Source: Zoroaster sp. YZ-2022 (lineage: Eukaryota; Echinodermata; Asteroidea; Forcipulatida; Zoroasteridae). Taken from it: 64,000 nt of DNA. Position numbers and translations under genes: made by a program. Of this stretch, positions 23,874-32,843 are shown piece after piece; positions within the stretch are counted from its first letter, which is position 1; each line of letters opens with the position of its first letter. The DNA is taken from NCBI GenBank assembly GCA_029582265.1, contig CM055827.1:853074-917073 (forward strand), read 5' to 3'. The notes below the pieces were generated by a model. The model worked only from the letters and a program-made list of their open reading frames with translations. It was not told the DNA's origin and searched no databases.

Positions 23874-24424
23874 GATGAAATTGATCTTTTTGAGACGTTA
23901 TCTACTGACACAAATTTACATGTTGCGATGAATACATAGGGAAGAAAACAGTGAATCCATGCCCGCGTGTTATTTTGTTCGTGGTACATGTATTAAGACA
24001 GTAAACTACCCGTAATTTATATTCAATAACACCCTAACAAACACGCTACTAATTATTTATCAATCCTATTTTCCCTTTGAGAAAGAACCTGCTATAGGTT
24101 CGAAACGAATAACTACTAGTTTGCATTTATACTACAGGTCCTTTAGGTTGGTAATAATAATAATAATAATGTATAGATTTATATAGCGCACGTATCCACC
24201 AACTAAGTGGCGCTCAAGGCGCATTATATTATTATCCCTGCTCATAAGGCTCATAAGGCTCATAAATCATTCCTGAAACCATCTCAGCTCCCTGGGGAGT
24301 ATACAGCTCAATTGCTGCCATTTCTAGCGCATAGAGAGCAAACCATCTCTGCCTTCACAGGTACCCATTTAACCCCTGGGTGGAGAGAAGCAATTATGGT
24401 TAAGTGTCTTGCTCAAGGACACAG

Positions 24425-24511
24425 GTGTCACGGCTGGAGCTCGAACCCACACTCTGCTGCTGGCAACACCAGAACTTGAGTTCAGTGCGCTAGACCGCTC
24501 GGCCACGACAA
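24425..24511 (-). ncRNA. tRNA-Leu(CAA)-like SINE head 2
   Basis: Close copy of 24611-24697 with the same CTCAAGT loop and box B GTTCGAGC. Confidence 0.6.
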
Positions 24512-24610
24512 TCCACTTTACGTGCATTATACAACACACGGGACCTACGGCTTTACGTCCCATCCGAAGGACGAAGCAATTATGGTTAAGTACCTTGCTC
24601 AAGGATACAA

Positions 24611-24697
24611 GTGTCACGACCGGGGCTCGAACCCACACCCTGCTGCTGGCAACACCAGAACTTGAGTTCGGTGCGCTAGACCGCTCGGCCACGACAC
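24611..24697 (-). ncRNA. tRNA-Leu(CAA)-like SINE head 1
   Basis: Minus strand reads GTGGCCGAGCGGTCTAGCGC (box A region), an anticodon loop CTCAAGT (CAA), a long class-II variable arm and GGTTCGAGCC (box B). The outer seven bases at each end pair with two G-T wobbles. An A-C mismatch in the anticodon stem and the SINE context argue against a functional tRNA gene. Confidence 0.65.
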
Positions 24698-25239
24698 TCC
24701 GTGGTAAGCAGTTTGCAACAGCTAATTCTCTATTTATCCAAAATTTGTTTAATATTTAGATGTAATTTGAGATGCCATTTGAGATGTATAGTTCCTATTT
24801 AAAAATAAACCATACTAAGAATGTGTTTGCAGATATCTCAAAATATCAGGATTTATAGTTTCTTGTCATACACCAGTGTACATTTGGTGGAACCAGACAT
24901 CCTCAAAGTTACCCCCAGACATCATTAATCATCCCTTCAGTTGCAGTTTGAAAGCTAAGTATGCTTTTTGAAAGTCATCTGAGCGCAACGGCTCATTTCA
25001 ATACATTTCATATGACTAAAAATACTTTTTCTTTCATGCCAAAATAATTCAATGGGTAGGCCCAGGTTGTTTGTGCTAGTGCCTTTCCAAACATCAGTGT
25101 AGGCTATACATCACGTGTACATGTACATATAGCTTCAGACTTAAATTTCGATCCAAAACTTGAAAAAGATCGACGGATGAAAGCGCAACAAAATTTGCAT
25201 GCCCATTACAACGCGCTGGGAAGACATAAACAAAAGTAT
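24698..25239. repeat. Dispersed repeat of unknown type, copy A
   Basis: The 24895-25090 part (CCAGACATCATTAATCATCC, CAGTTGCAGTTTGAAAGCTA, GAGCGCAAC, ATATGACTAAAAATAC, AAAATAATTCAATGGGTAGG) recurs at 25680-25860 and 43970-44310. The rest holds nothing recognised. Confidence 0.6.
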
Positions 25240-25640
25240 TACTCCAAAAATATGACTCCCAAAGTTGATCTCAAAAGTGCTTATCGGTATATATATATAT
25301 ACCTGTCATCCCGATGACTTATTTAAATGGCACTAAACTTCCATTTGGAGATACACGTGCGCCATGCATTTTTCATAGAATTACTCCGTCTGCATGTCTC
25401 TCGTATGATGCAACATCATGGTTGTAATGGGGTCGTTGCTTACCTGGATGATTTTCTCATCAAAATTGAAAATACACGGGAGGCTTGTAAATGGCATTTT
25501 AATTACTTGTTTTACTTTATGGTTAGTATTTCATATAAATTGCTCAAAGATGGATAGCCCTTCCCAAACAATCACTTGTCTTAATTCATACCAATGCTCG
25601 AACTCTTATATAAAAATACCTCAGGAAAACTAGATTGTTC
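25240..25640 (+). pseudogene. DIRS-like (tyrosine-recombinase) retrotransposon RT fragment
   Basis: Reads KVDLKSAYR (motif A), then KLPFGDTRAP, IFHRITPSAC, and GCNGVVAYLDDFLIKIENTR (YLDD catalytic motif), CKWHFNYL and SPSQTITCL. This RT pattern, with LPFG…FHR…YLDDFL, is that of DIRS/Ngaro-type elements. Frame changes near 25330, 25390 and 25550 make it a relic. No recombinase was seen nearby. Confidence 0.7.
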
Positions 25641-26541
25641 ATTGAACTACTTCAGGAGTGTTCGCAGCCATTTACTCTGCATATTATATTAAAAATCCCA
25701 GACATATTCAAAGTTATTCATCCGTCCAGTTGCAGTTTGAAAGCTATCGCTATGCTTTTTGCAAATCATGTGAGCGCAACCCTCATTTGTGACTCATTTC
25801 AATACGTTTCATATGACTAAAAATACAACAAAGGATCTGCACTTTTTTCTTTCACGCCTACATGTTGTGTTGCTTTTATGCGTCTATAGTATACACCATA
25901 AAAATGAGTGTTCACAGCCAAGTAAGAGCCAGCGATTTGATAGATGGGCTCTAAAGTAACTGTTAACTTTCTAAAAAAAATAAAAAAGGAAAAGGATATC
26001 AGGAAACAAATGAACTGAAATCACTTTTAGTCTTTAAACTTTCTCTGAACCCCCTTTTCTGCAAATTCACCGTTTCCTTTGAATGCGGCCAAAACAAATC
26101 TGTGCTACAACACTACTTATCTGGAACAATACACTATGTAAAATGACGGAGGAAGGAAGGGAACTTTCCTCCATGATAAAATGAATGTTAGTTTTCCTTT
26201 CAAGAATTGATTTATTATTATTTAGGAGGAGTCATCATGTACAGCGATATAAAGCCACTAATCAGTGTAAAAGCAGACTGGAAGTTATGTGTACTAGATT
26301 ATATTAAGAGTGCAACAGGATCCAGTATGGATTTACTGTTTTCTTTCCTGCAGGATTTTCATCTGAGCATGCGCATGACTCTATACCCCTTACATAACAT
26401 GCTGCACACTCTTACAAAAAACCAACTCACACACACCCGCACGCATTGCATTACAGGTAGTGACCTCACGCCGTGTTGGCTACCGTGCGAGATTCAAACT
26501 AATTCGCCTTCAAATAAACTTTGGGTGAAGGTGCGAATTGA
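25641..26541. repeat. Dispersed repeat copy B and unannotated sequence before the Polinton
   Basis: 25680-25860 and 26045-26120 repeat parts of 24895-25090 and 43970-44310 in the same orientation. A degenerate GGAGGAAGG…CTTTCCTCC palindrome lies at 26149-26173. 26207-26540 has an open frame with no recognisable protein. Confidence 0.5.
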
Positions 26542-26546
26542 AGGGT
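26542..26546. repeat. Polinton target-site duplication, left
   Basis: AGGGT, identical to 42193-42197. Five to six bp duplications are usual for Polintons. Confidence 0.85.
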
Positions 26547-26943
26547 AGTAGTATGCCAGATGCCGGGGGTGGCGCAATACACCTAAAAAGATATTTTTGA
26601 TCAAAAACCCCCCTATACCTATACGAGGTTTTTTATGAATGAAAAACGCGATTTCAAAAAATATTTAGAAATCGAAATAAACACCAAAAAAAAGATATTT
26701 TTGATCAAAAACCCCCTATACCTATACGAGGTTTTTTTGCTTATTTATAATTTTTTTTAAATAAGCAGTAAAACTTCACTAGGATCTTATATAAAATATG
26801 ACTAAATTCGCTCAAGCGCATACTCAAATTAAAAATGATTTAGCCTCATCAAAAAATCGATGAGGCCAAGAGTGTACTTTAAAAATGTTACTTTAAAAAG
26901 TGAGATAATGAAATAACTATTATCTAGTTGTATAATAAAGATG
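26547..26943 (+). repeat. Polinton terminal inverted repeat, left
   Basis: 397 bp, matching the reverse complement of 41795-42192 with a single one-base difference (five versus six C near 26718). It contains two direct copies of a block TTTTTGATCAAAAACCCCC…CTATACGAGG (about 26584-26634 and 26697-26742), each with the palindrome TTTTTGATCAAAAA, and a CCTCATC/GATGAGG hairpin at 26844-26865. It ends exactly with the ATG of the first gene. Confidence 0.95.
26857..26940 (+). promoter_or_regulatory. Promoter-like block, copy 1
   Basis: TCGATGAGGC, then TTTAAAAAGTGA plus ATAATGAA, then TATAATAAAG immediately before the ATG at 26941. The same layout recurs before 27231 and, through the inverted repeat, before the polymerase start at 41797. 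Inferred, not shown, to be a promoter. Confidence 0.55.
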
Positions 26944-27156
26944 TATACAAAGAAACAACTCAAATGGGCATTGAAAGAATTGAAAAAGTTTAATCGAGAA
27001 ATATGTAGTAGTAGCGTAAAATTACTATTGATTTACAAAGACGATAAATATCACTACGTTTGGAAACTAGTTGAAAAAGAATTATTACCATGGAGACACA
27101 TTTTAGCAAACGGTAACGTAACTCGTATTCGCACGGTCATTACAGAGATTTGGTGA
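26941..27156 (+). CDS. Small Polinton protein, polymerase-N-terminus-like
   Basis: Seventy-one residues, first gene of the element; the ATG is the last codon of the inverted repeat. Residues 1-19 align without gaps to the first 19 residues of the polymerase at 41797 (12 identical, sharing KW.L.ELKKF.R). Beyond this the two differ. The protein is basic and may form a short helical DNA-binding module, but no named family is recognised. It may be a relic of an ancestral, longer inverted repeat that once included the polymerase 5' end, or a co-opted regulator. Confidence 0.6.
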   Translation: MYTKKQLKWALKELKKFNREICSSSVKLLLIYKDDKYHYVWKLVEKELLPWRHILANGNVTRIRTVITEIW

Positions 27157-27160
27157 GTAA

Positions 27161-27230
27161 TCGATGAGGCTTTAACGTAGTTTAAAAAGTGACATAATGA
27201 ATATAAATATTATATTGTTAAATAGTAAAG
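27161..27230 (+). promoter_or_regulatory. Promoter-like block, copy 2
   Basis: TCGATGAGGC at 27161, TTTAAAAAGTGA at 27181 followed by ATAATGAA, and AAATAGTAAAG before the ATG at 27231. The spacing from the TTTAAAAAGTGA block to the start codon is the same as in the inverted repeat to within a base. Confidence 0.55.
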
Positions 27231-27500
27231 ATGGAGAGAACGATGATTTTGTGTGAATGGCTTTTAGTTGGTAAAAACATTAAGTGTTGTAGAATGAGTA
27301 TTCGCGATGATGTCTATTGCCCGATGCATCGATGGCGTATTCGGCTAGGAAAAAGCGTACCACTTCCTTGTTATAGATGTAAAAATGGCACAAAAGCAAA
27401 GGCGGGCTCGTGTACGAAATGCACAAAGATATTAAATGCTTCGATACGAAAAACTAAACGATCGTACAATAGAGTGATGAAAGAATTGTTGGAAAGATAA
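27231..27500 (+). CDS. Small Cys-rich protein (putative zinc-binding)
   Basis: Eighty-nine residues. It contains paired cysteines: CC at 19-20, a CPMH segment, CYRC and CTKC, then a basic C-terminus (IRKTKRSYNRVMKELLER). The CYRC…CTKC spacing suggests a zinc ribbon or a small zinc finger, which would fit a transcription or nucleic-acid-binding role. No named family recognised. It shares its upstream block with the 71-residue gene and the polymerase, so it is probably expressed together with them. Confidence 0.6.
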   Translation: MERTMILCEWLLVGKNIKCCRMSIRDDVYCPMHRWRIRLGKSVPLPCYRCKNGTKAKAGSCTKCTKILNASIRKTKRSYNRVMKELLER

Positions 27501-27672
27501 ATTACGTCGCTGGGGCGTACGGAGGAGGTCTATCGAACGTTTTTACACGCTCCGCTACTCGCGAAGCGTGTTTTGCTGACACGAAGCGTAATAGTTTTAT
27601 TTATCGTCAAAGCTACTTTAAACTCAAAAGTTTTTCTATAAGAATTTTTTTCTGCATTTACAACATCAGAGT
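27501..27672. other. Intergenic segment between convergent Polinton genes
   Basis: Contains a hairpin-forming ACACGCT…AGCGTGT at 27546-27571, possibly a transcription-end structure between the plus-strand and minus-strand genes. Confidence 0.35.
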
Positions 27673-28224
27673 TTACTTGCTTTTTAACCTCTGGTTCACT
27701 CTTTGCGACGGTGAAACGGATTTTTCTTTCATTTTATAATATTTTTCTCGCTCTTCACGTACGAGTACAAACTCTTCTTGGTTGATGTAACCGTCTTCTA
27801 AAGCTTTACTAACGTGGTTTTCAATCGTGTCGAGTTTACTCAACGCTAAAATTCGTATTTCATCGTGTTTTTTAGCTTTTTTATACAATTTATTTTTAGC
27901 GTAAATAAGAGCTAAAGCTGTGACGCCCAACCCCGAAGCTAAACCTTCTAAAGCTAATCCAACGGGCGATGATACAACCGTGGCGATACTGGCTATTCCG
28001 ATGGCTCCCGCTCCAATACAGCCCAATTCTGCGAGAGTTTCTACGACGTTACAAGCGTTTATGATTTTATTATATTTTTTATATACAGCTTCACGTTCGT
28101 TTATTTCGATTCGTAATTCTTTTTGAATATCGTCGATTTTTTGCAATCGAAATGATTTAGCGTCATTCGTCAAAGGGGGTAAGTTTGGATAAAGTACATT
28201 CGTTGATTCTATAGGCATGCTCAT
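27673..28224 (-). CDS. Polinton-conserved glycine-rich membrane protein
   Basis: 183 residues. The N-terminus reads PIESTNVLYPNLPPLTND, a hallmark seen in many Polinton-encoded proteins of invertebrates. It is followed by a helical segment (KIDDIQKELRIEINEREAV), a hydrophobic Gly/Ala-rich region at about residues 62-110 able to span a membrane once or twice, and a charged C-terminal half (KKHDEIRILALSKLDTIENH). Function unknown; probably virion- or membrane-associated. Open, no breaks. First gene upstream of the tandem pair at 28268-29326 on the same strand. Confidence 0.75.
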   Translation of the reverse strand: MSMPIESTNVLYPNLPPLTNDAKSFRLQKIDDIQKELRIEINEREAVYKKYNKIINACNVVETLAELGCIGAGAIGIASIATVVSSPVGLALEGLASGLGVTALALIYAKNKLYKKAKKHDEIRILALSKLDTIENHVSKALEDGYINQEEFVLVREEREKYYKMKEKSVSPSQRVNQRLKSK

Positions 28225-28267
28225 TTGTTTTATTAATAGAAAACAAAAAAAAATAATAATTTGACGG

Positions 28268-28822
28268 CTAAATGATAACTTTTATATCGCGACCGGTGAC
28301 AACTTTTATATCGTAACAGATTCCAACATATAAAGAGCCGAAAAAGGTTGCTTGTACAAAAGCGTTAAAGTTGATGCGTTTAAATTTAAAACACATCCCA
28401 GATTCTAAAAGCCGTGAATACTCATTGAAATAAATTAAATCACTACCTGCGTGATCTAATAAATCTAATATATACACATCATTAGATATAATTGTATTAT
28501 TTTTATAAAAAACATGGTTTTGTTGGTCAGTTTCATCATCGTATGAAGAGCCAGAGTATATTTTAACATACATTGAACTGATTATTGGACCAAGAACATG
28601 AACCATCGGACGATTCTCAGTATGCCATATAATTTTTATTATATTGTTAAAATTGTACAAGGTTATATTTTGTTGTAAATCATCTGTATTGATATGTCCA
28701 CTAGTTTCAAAAATGTTACCATCGTTGCTACCACCGTTTCTACCACCGTTGCTACCACCGTTTAGTTCTTTAGATAAAACTCGCTCACTCGTTTTTCGAC
28801 TCGGTCCGTAAATGCTAGCCAT
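28268..28822 (-). CDS. Polinton structural-type protein, tandem paralogue 1
   Basis: 184 residues. It starts MASIYGPSR like the adjacent 161-residue protein and ends with the same pattern: MCFK, a spacer, then FFGSL and an Ile-Cys-Asp/Asn-Ile-Lys strand. The middle is predicted to be beta-rich. A Gly/Ser/Asn repeat (GGSNGGRNGGSNDGN) at residues 22-36 is absent from the paralogue and is encoded by a short trinucleotide-like repeat. The start codon follows ATAAAT directly. Function unknown; its position next to the penton-like gene suggests a capsid-associated or fibre-like role (inference). Confidence 0.65.
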   Translation of the reverse strand: MASIYGPSRKTSERVLSKELNGGSNGGRNGGSNDGNIFETSGHINTDDLQQNITLYNFNNIIKIIWHTENRPMVHVLGPIISSMYVKIYSGSSYDDETDQQNHVFYKNNTIISNDVYILDLLDHAGSDLIYFNEYSRLLESGMCFKFKRINFNAFVQATFFGSLYVGICYDIKVVTGRDIKVII

Positions 28823-28840
28823 ATTTATATTATAAATTAT

Positions 28841-29326
28841 TTAATTCGATGGTAAACTTGCAATTTTTATATTGAAACAGATTTTTGAATTTAGCGAACC
28901 AAAAAAACTCGCTTCAACAAAAACTTTTCTAACGTTTCGTATTTTAAAACACATTTCGTATTTTAAATGTTGAATTTCATCTTCTAGAAAATGAAATTTT
29001 TCATCTCGTTGCGGAGAAGGAATATAATAAATGTTGGGAGCGTAATCGCGCGTCGTTGAATGTGTGACGAAACTATCGGTTTTAATAAACTGCGTGAAAA
29101 TACTACAGTACGTGGGCGCAGTCGTAAACAAGAAAAAGGGTTGTTTAAACGTATCGTGCCATCCTAGTACAACGTCGACTTTTTCGATTAAAACTAATCG
29201 CTGTAAAATTTCGTCTCTGTTTAGATATCCGTGATGTTCGTAAATTTCGTCTTTTGTTGATGCTTTTTCGCTAGCGATCGTTCTAGAAACGCTCGTTGTT
29301 CGACTCGGTCCGTAAATACTCGCCAT
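28841..29326 (-). CDS. Polinton structural-type protein, tandem paralogue 2
   Basis: 161 residues, 18 bp upstream of the first paralogue and on the same strand. Shares MASIYGPSR at the start and the C-terminal MCFK…FVEASFFGSL…ICFNIKI block with it; the middles have diverged strongly. The ATG follows AATATAAAT. The pair must have arisen by tandem duplication. No named family recognised. Confidence 0.65.
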   Translation of the reverse strand: MASIYGPSRTTSVSRTIASEKASTKDEIYEHHGYLNRDEILQRLVLIEKVDVVLGWHDTFKQPFFLFTTAPTYCSIFTQFIKTDSFVTHSTTRDYAPNIYYIPSPQRDEKFHFLEDEIQHLKYEMCFKIRNVRKVFVEASFFGSLNSKICFNIKIASLPSN

Positions 29327-29328
29327 AT

Positions 29329-30021
29329 TTATATTATTTCTACATTTAAAATAATGGGGAAACCGTGATTATGTATATCTCTACTTTTGCTATCTCTAAC
29401 TCGAAAACTCAACTCGTTAAAAGTTCCAAGTCGTAATTTTTTTGCTAATGGATTTGTATATTGCATGTACATGCTTTCACCAAACGACGCGTCTCGCAAA
29501 GGCAGCGAGTTTAAAATTGTGCAGGCTTTTCCGTTGAAATAATTATCGGTCGTAGAAATTTGATCGCAATGAATGTAAAAAAATTTAAAAAGTTGTACGT
29601 CAATTTTGTTGGTGTATTCTCCCGCGGTTAGAGATTCGCTATGCAACCCCAATAAATTAGCTAACCCAGATGTAAATTTAACGCTCTTGTTCACTTGAGC
29701 TAATATTAACGTGTATTCACCCTTGGATTTATCGATTCTATACGTTATCCAAGGCTCATTTTTCGTTATAATCTCGATAATTTCGACAATGTTGTAAAGG
29801 CCCGCTTCGATAAATTTTACTTCACCTTCCGATTCACCAACCGTACGAATTAGTATTCTTTCTTTTTTACGCATGTTGTAATATCCCACCCAAATGTTTA
29901 CGCTGTGTAATATAATCGAGAGATTGCCTCGCCGATTATCGATAACGTTTTCTAAAGAAATCGATCCACCTTCTTTACCAATTTCGATTTCAAACGTATG
30001 ATACATTTTATTATTAAACAT
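29329..30021 (-). CDS. Minor capsid (penton-like) protein
   Basis: 230 residues. The second half has the signature of Polinton minor capsid proteins: FFYIHCDQIS followed by NG…ILNSLP, then NPLAKKLRLGTFNELSFRV, RDSKSRDIHNHGFPI and a final hydrophobic strand LNVEII. The family is predicted to adopt a single jelly-roll fold and occupy capsid vertices. It ends 2 bp before the start of the adjacent paralogue gene and starts 24 bp from the divergent plus-strand gene at 30046, so one short AT-rich spacer serves both. Open and full length. Confidence 0.75.
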   Translation of the reverse strand: MFNNKMYHTFEIEIGKEGGSISLENVIDNRRGNLSIILHSVNIWVGYYNMRKKERILIRTVGESEGEVKFIEAGLYNIVEIIEIITKNEPWITYRIDKSKGEYTLILAQVNKSVKFTSGLANLLGLHSESLTAGEYTNKIDVQLFKFFYIHCDQISTTDNYFNGKACTILNSLPLRDASFGESMYMQYTNPLAKKLRLGTFNELSFRVRDSKSRDIHNHGFPIILNVEII

Positions 30022-30045
30022 TATATATAACTTTTCTAATAATAA
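30022..30045. promoter_or_regulatory. Divergent promoter spacer
   Basis: Only 24 bp separate the two divergent start codons; the spacer (TTATATATAACTTTTCTAAT) is TATA-like, and the plus-strand start reads TAATAAATG. Confidence 0.45.
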
Positions 30046-31416
30046 ATGACGTTTCCATTAGCATTCGAGAGTAATTTTACGTATTCGTACGAGCAATCTG
30101 GAAATTTTAAAGCGCCTCTCGATTTTAACGATGGCGATTTAACGAGTATAAACATTTACGTAAACAAGAACGAGTTTTTTAACGTTCGTTTTAATAATGT
30201 TTTCAACGACTACAAGCTGCCTCGCGTTAAAAGCGACGACGTTGTAGACGATTGGTATTCTAACCCACTCAAATTTTATCAAAATCAAATAAATTTTGTG
30301 ACGTACTGCGCCACGACGAGGTGCGGCGTGAGTTATCAACATTTAAACCATTTAAACCCAATGATTCGTAGTTTTTTTAGATTTCACGTCTATTATCAAA
30401 TTAGACGATTGCTCAAAGAAATGAGCTGCCCCGCATCTTTCAAATTTTACGACGCGTTTGCCAATAATATAGACGTGAGCGCGTACAAAAAATTATGTAA
30501 AGAATTTCACCTTTCTCAAAACAACAATTGGAAACAACGAGTCGATTTAAATTCAAACGGATTAGGAACAGCTTATTATTACGATAACGGTTACAAAGCG
30601 GTACCCAATAACAACTACGATAAAAGCAGTTTGAACGTTATTTCTACCGAGGTGACCGATTACGATTATTACAAAACCGCGACTAAAATGAGTTTTGGAG
30701 ACCATCCTTCGACCTATACGATCGCATTCATTACACAATCTTCAACAGAGCTCGCTTGGTCAAAATTTATATTATCTTTAGGGCTAGCCCAAGGTTTTAC
30801 GGATGTTGGTACGCAACGAATAAACGACTCGTTAAGAACGTACGTTTACGCGATTTTAGGAGCTCAAGCGCAAGCAAAAAGCTCATTTTTAGCGGGTGGT
30901 ACGGGTTTAGACGCGCAACGCGAATTTATAAATATAGTAAAAGCAGAGATTGACTCTCCGGTCGATTTACAAACTAGCATTCAACGATATCAAGATGTTT
31001 TACAATACGCTCGCAGTCGTTTAAACTTTTGTCTAGGAGAAAATTTATACATGATGCCTAGCGATATGAATTTACAAATAGGTAATTATGCGGGATACAA
31101 CAATAATCTATTAATCGCGACGAGCGATTTATCGTTGGGTTCAAATTTAGATACAAATTCAACACCCGTTGTTCCTCCTATTTTACCGCTAGAACGAACG
31201 CAACTACCAACGATTGCAAAGCACGTAGAAGACGCCGACGCAGAGAATATGAGCGACAGTTTATCACACCCGTTGGAAACTACATTAAAAAAAGACTCGG
31301 TTGAGGGCATAGCACCTTCTTTAAAACAAGACAACCATCAAGATGAAAAAAATTCTTTAATACTCGGTTTTGCGATTTTAACTGGTGTAGGTATTATGAT
31401 TTACGAATTGTTTTAA
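30046..31416 (+). CDS. Polinton-conserved protein with C-terminal membrane helix
   Basis: 456 residues. The central block FLAGGTGLDAQREFI, DLQTSIQRYQDVLQYARSRL and LYMMPSDMNLQIGNYAGYNN is strongly reminiscent of a large protein found in many invertebrate Polintons. The N-terminus is beta-rich and Asn/Tyr-rich. A linker with acidic and proline-rich sequence leads to a single C-terminal hydrophobic helix (about residues 438-456). Function unknown; the tail anchor suggests a virion membrane or attachment component (inference). ATG in TAATAAATG context. No breaks over 456 codons. Confidence 0.75.
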   Translation: MTFPLAFESNFTYSYEQSGNFKAPLDFNDGDLTSINIYVNKNEFFNVRFNNVFNDYKLPRVKSDDVVDDWYSNPLKFYQNQINFVTYCATTRCGVSYQHLNHLNPMIRSFFRFHVYYQIRRLLKEMSCPASFKFYDAFANNIDVSAYKKLCKEFHLSQNNNWKQRVDLNSNGLGTAYYYDNGYKAVPNNNYDKSSLNVISTEVTDYDYYKTATKMSFGDHPSTYTIAFITQSSTELAWSKFILSLGLAQGFTDVGTQRINDSLRTYVYAILGAQAQAKSSFLAGGTGLDAQREFINIVKAEIDSPVDLQTSIQRYQDVLQYARSRLNFCLGENLYMMPSDMNLQIGNYAGYNNNLLIATSDLSLGSNLDTNSTPVVPPILPLERTQLPTIAKHVEDADAENMSDSLSHPLETTLKKDSVEGIAPSLKQDNHQDEKNSLILGFAILTGVGIMIYELF

Positions 31417-31424
31417 AACACACT

Positions 31425-32823
31425 ATCGCTTCACGTTTTCTGCGTATAAGCTAGAAATAACACCCCGACTCCGCTTATCACCAACCATAAATGTTCCGCC
31501 GCTAACGTAACGACGCTCGAAGCTATTTTAAATAACCAACTTACTATCGTTCCGATAATAGCCGGTAAAGCAGCTAAAGCTTTCGCTCTAGTTTAGATAA
31601 TACATTCGCTAAATTTTTAATGTTTTGTATCCACTCTTTTACGCCGTCAGCTCGTGATGGTGGAGTTGGTTCTGGCGTAGGAGTTTGGTTTTGGAATAAC
31701 TGAACTTACAACATTACCGATCGATTTGACGATAAAAGCAATAGTCATACTAAAAGCTGTTAATATACTGATAATCGTTACACCTTGTTCTCTAAATAAA
31801 GTTTAATTCTTTCACCAACGTAACGTCTATGGTTTTATTCTATATAACGTTTCTTTAATTCTATTGAGTTGGCTACTATTCTTATAATCAAACTTGTTAA
31901 TTTGTTCTTTAATCGTATCAATTTCATCTAATAATTCTTGTTCTCGTTGCGCAAGTTGATCTATTGCATTTTCATCTCCTACGTCGTTGTTAGCAATTCT
32001 AGTTCTAATTTCGGTTAATTCTTTGTTACGTGTGTATAATTCAGCTTCAAATTTTAATTTTGTCCTTGCACCGTTTTCATAAGATCTGCGTAACCCCTTA
32101 GTTCGCGGAGTATATTTCTTTCATCTCGAGGTTTCTGCGTTTTGCGTATAAAAATTAATAAATCCTTCAATCGTGTCTATTTTTTTTACCTCTTAGATCA
32201 TCCATTTCGATATCACCATTAACATTGAAAACGGTTCTTCTTCGGGCGTTGGTGACGATGGTGGTGTTGTTGGTAACTTTCGACTTGGTTTTCTAAACTG
32301 ATAGACTTTCTAGTTCTTTTAAAGTTTCATCTACATTTTTGTATCTTAACTTTTCTAATACTTTTCCAGTCTTTTTATACCCAATTGTTCTCTCATGAAT
32401 CTAACCTGGCTATAGCCAGCTTTAGCCCTTCATTGGCTATTGAATTTAACGTAAGAAAGGTTTTGTTTTGTTTAACAATCGTCAGCCTTACTTTTCCTCG
32501 TTCACTAGAAGTATAAAATATACCCTCTTCTTTCTTCGTTAAAAAAAATTTTCCCAATCTGGTATTTTGTTTAGTTTCCAGCCTTGTTCTTTTACTATTC
32601 TATAAAAGTCATCAACTCGTGCACTATTCGATGATCTTACAGCATCGGGTGATTTTTCTAATGCACCTAAACTTTTTTGTTTGTTTTGTTCTCTAATAAG
32701 AGACGTATTATAAGCTTCATCACTTAATTCATATTCTTCCGCATTATCGTCAAACATTTCATCCTCTTCAAGATTTTGTAATAACGGGTCCGCTTCCATA
32801 AGATCGTGCCCTCCTTCTGCCAT
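31425..32823 (-). pseudogene. Polinton coiled-coil/membrane protein, broken by many frameshifts
   Basis: Starts at 32823 with an acidic N-terminus (MEADPLLQNLEEDEMFDD) that stays open for 94 codons, then breaks near 32540. Downstream fragments in shifting frames are recognisable: VRLTIVKQNKTFLTLNSIA (about 32480), MREQLGI (about 32400), a coiled-coil stretch with DQLAQREQELLDEIDTIKEQ (about 31950-31880), FREQGVTIISILTAFSMTIA (about 31790-31735), a hydrophilic KEWIQNIKNLANVLSKLERK (about 31650-31590) and ALPAIIGTIVSWLF (about 31580-31540). The order matches a conserved Polinton protein with coiled coil and C-terminal membrane segments. At least six frame changes. Confidence 0.7.
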
Positions 32824-32843
32824 TTACAATTACTTTACATCTT

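Larger units (their letters stand above)
24152..24697 (-). mobile_element. Dimeric tRNA-Leu-derived SINE
   Basis: On the minus strand two tRNA-like heads (24697-24611 and 24511-24425) precede a body and a (TTA)n tail at 24151-24170 next to CGCTATATAAATCTATACAT. Each head is followed by the same TGTATCCTTGAGCAAGGTAC-like block. The tail and head architecture fits a SINE; the doubled head suggests a dimer or one copy inserted in another. Confidence 0.75.

Noticed and set aside
24076..24112. Second hammerhead-like motif (AACCTGCTATAGGTTCGAAAC)
   Set aside because: The stem and CGAAAC are present but the CUGANGA side is degenerate; not enough for a call.
24611..24697. Functional tRNA-Leu gene
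   Set aside because: Two tandem copies with SINE body and tail, plus an anticodon-stem mismatch, favour a SINE head.
26207..26548. 113-residue frame ending at the Polinton border
   Set aside because: It runs into the insertion site, has no recognisable similarity, and its composition is not coding-like.
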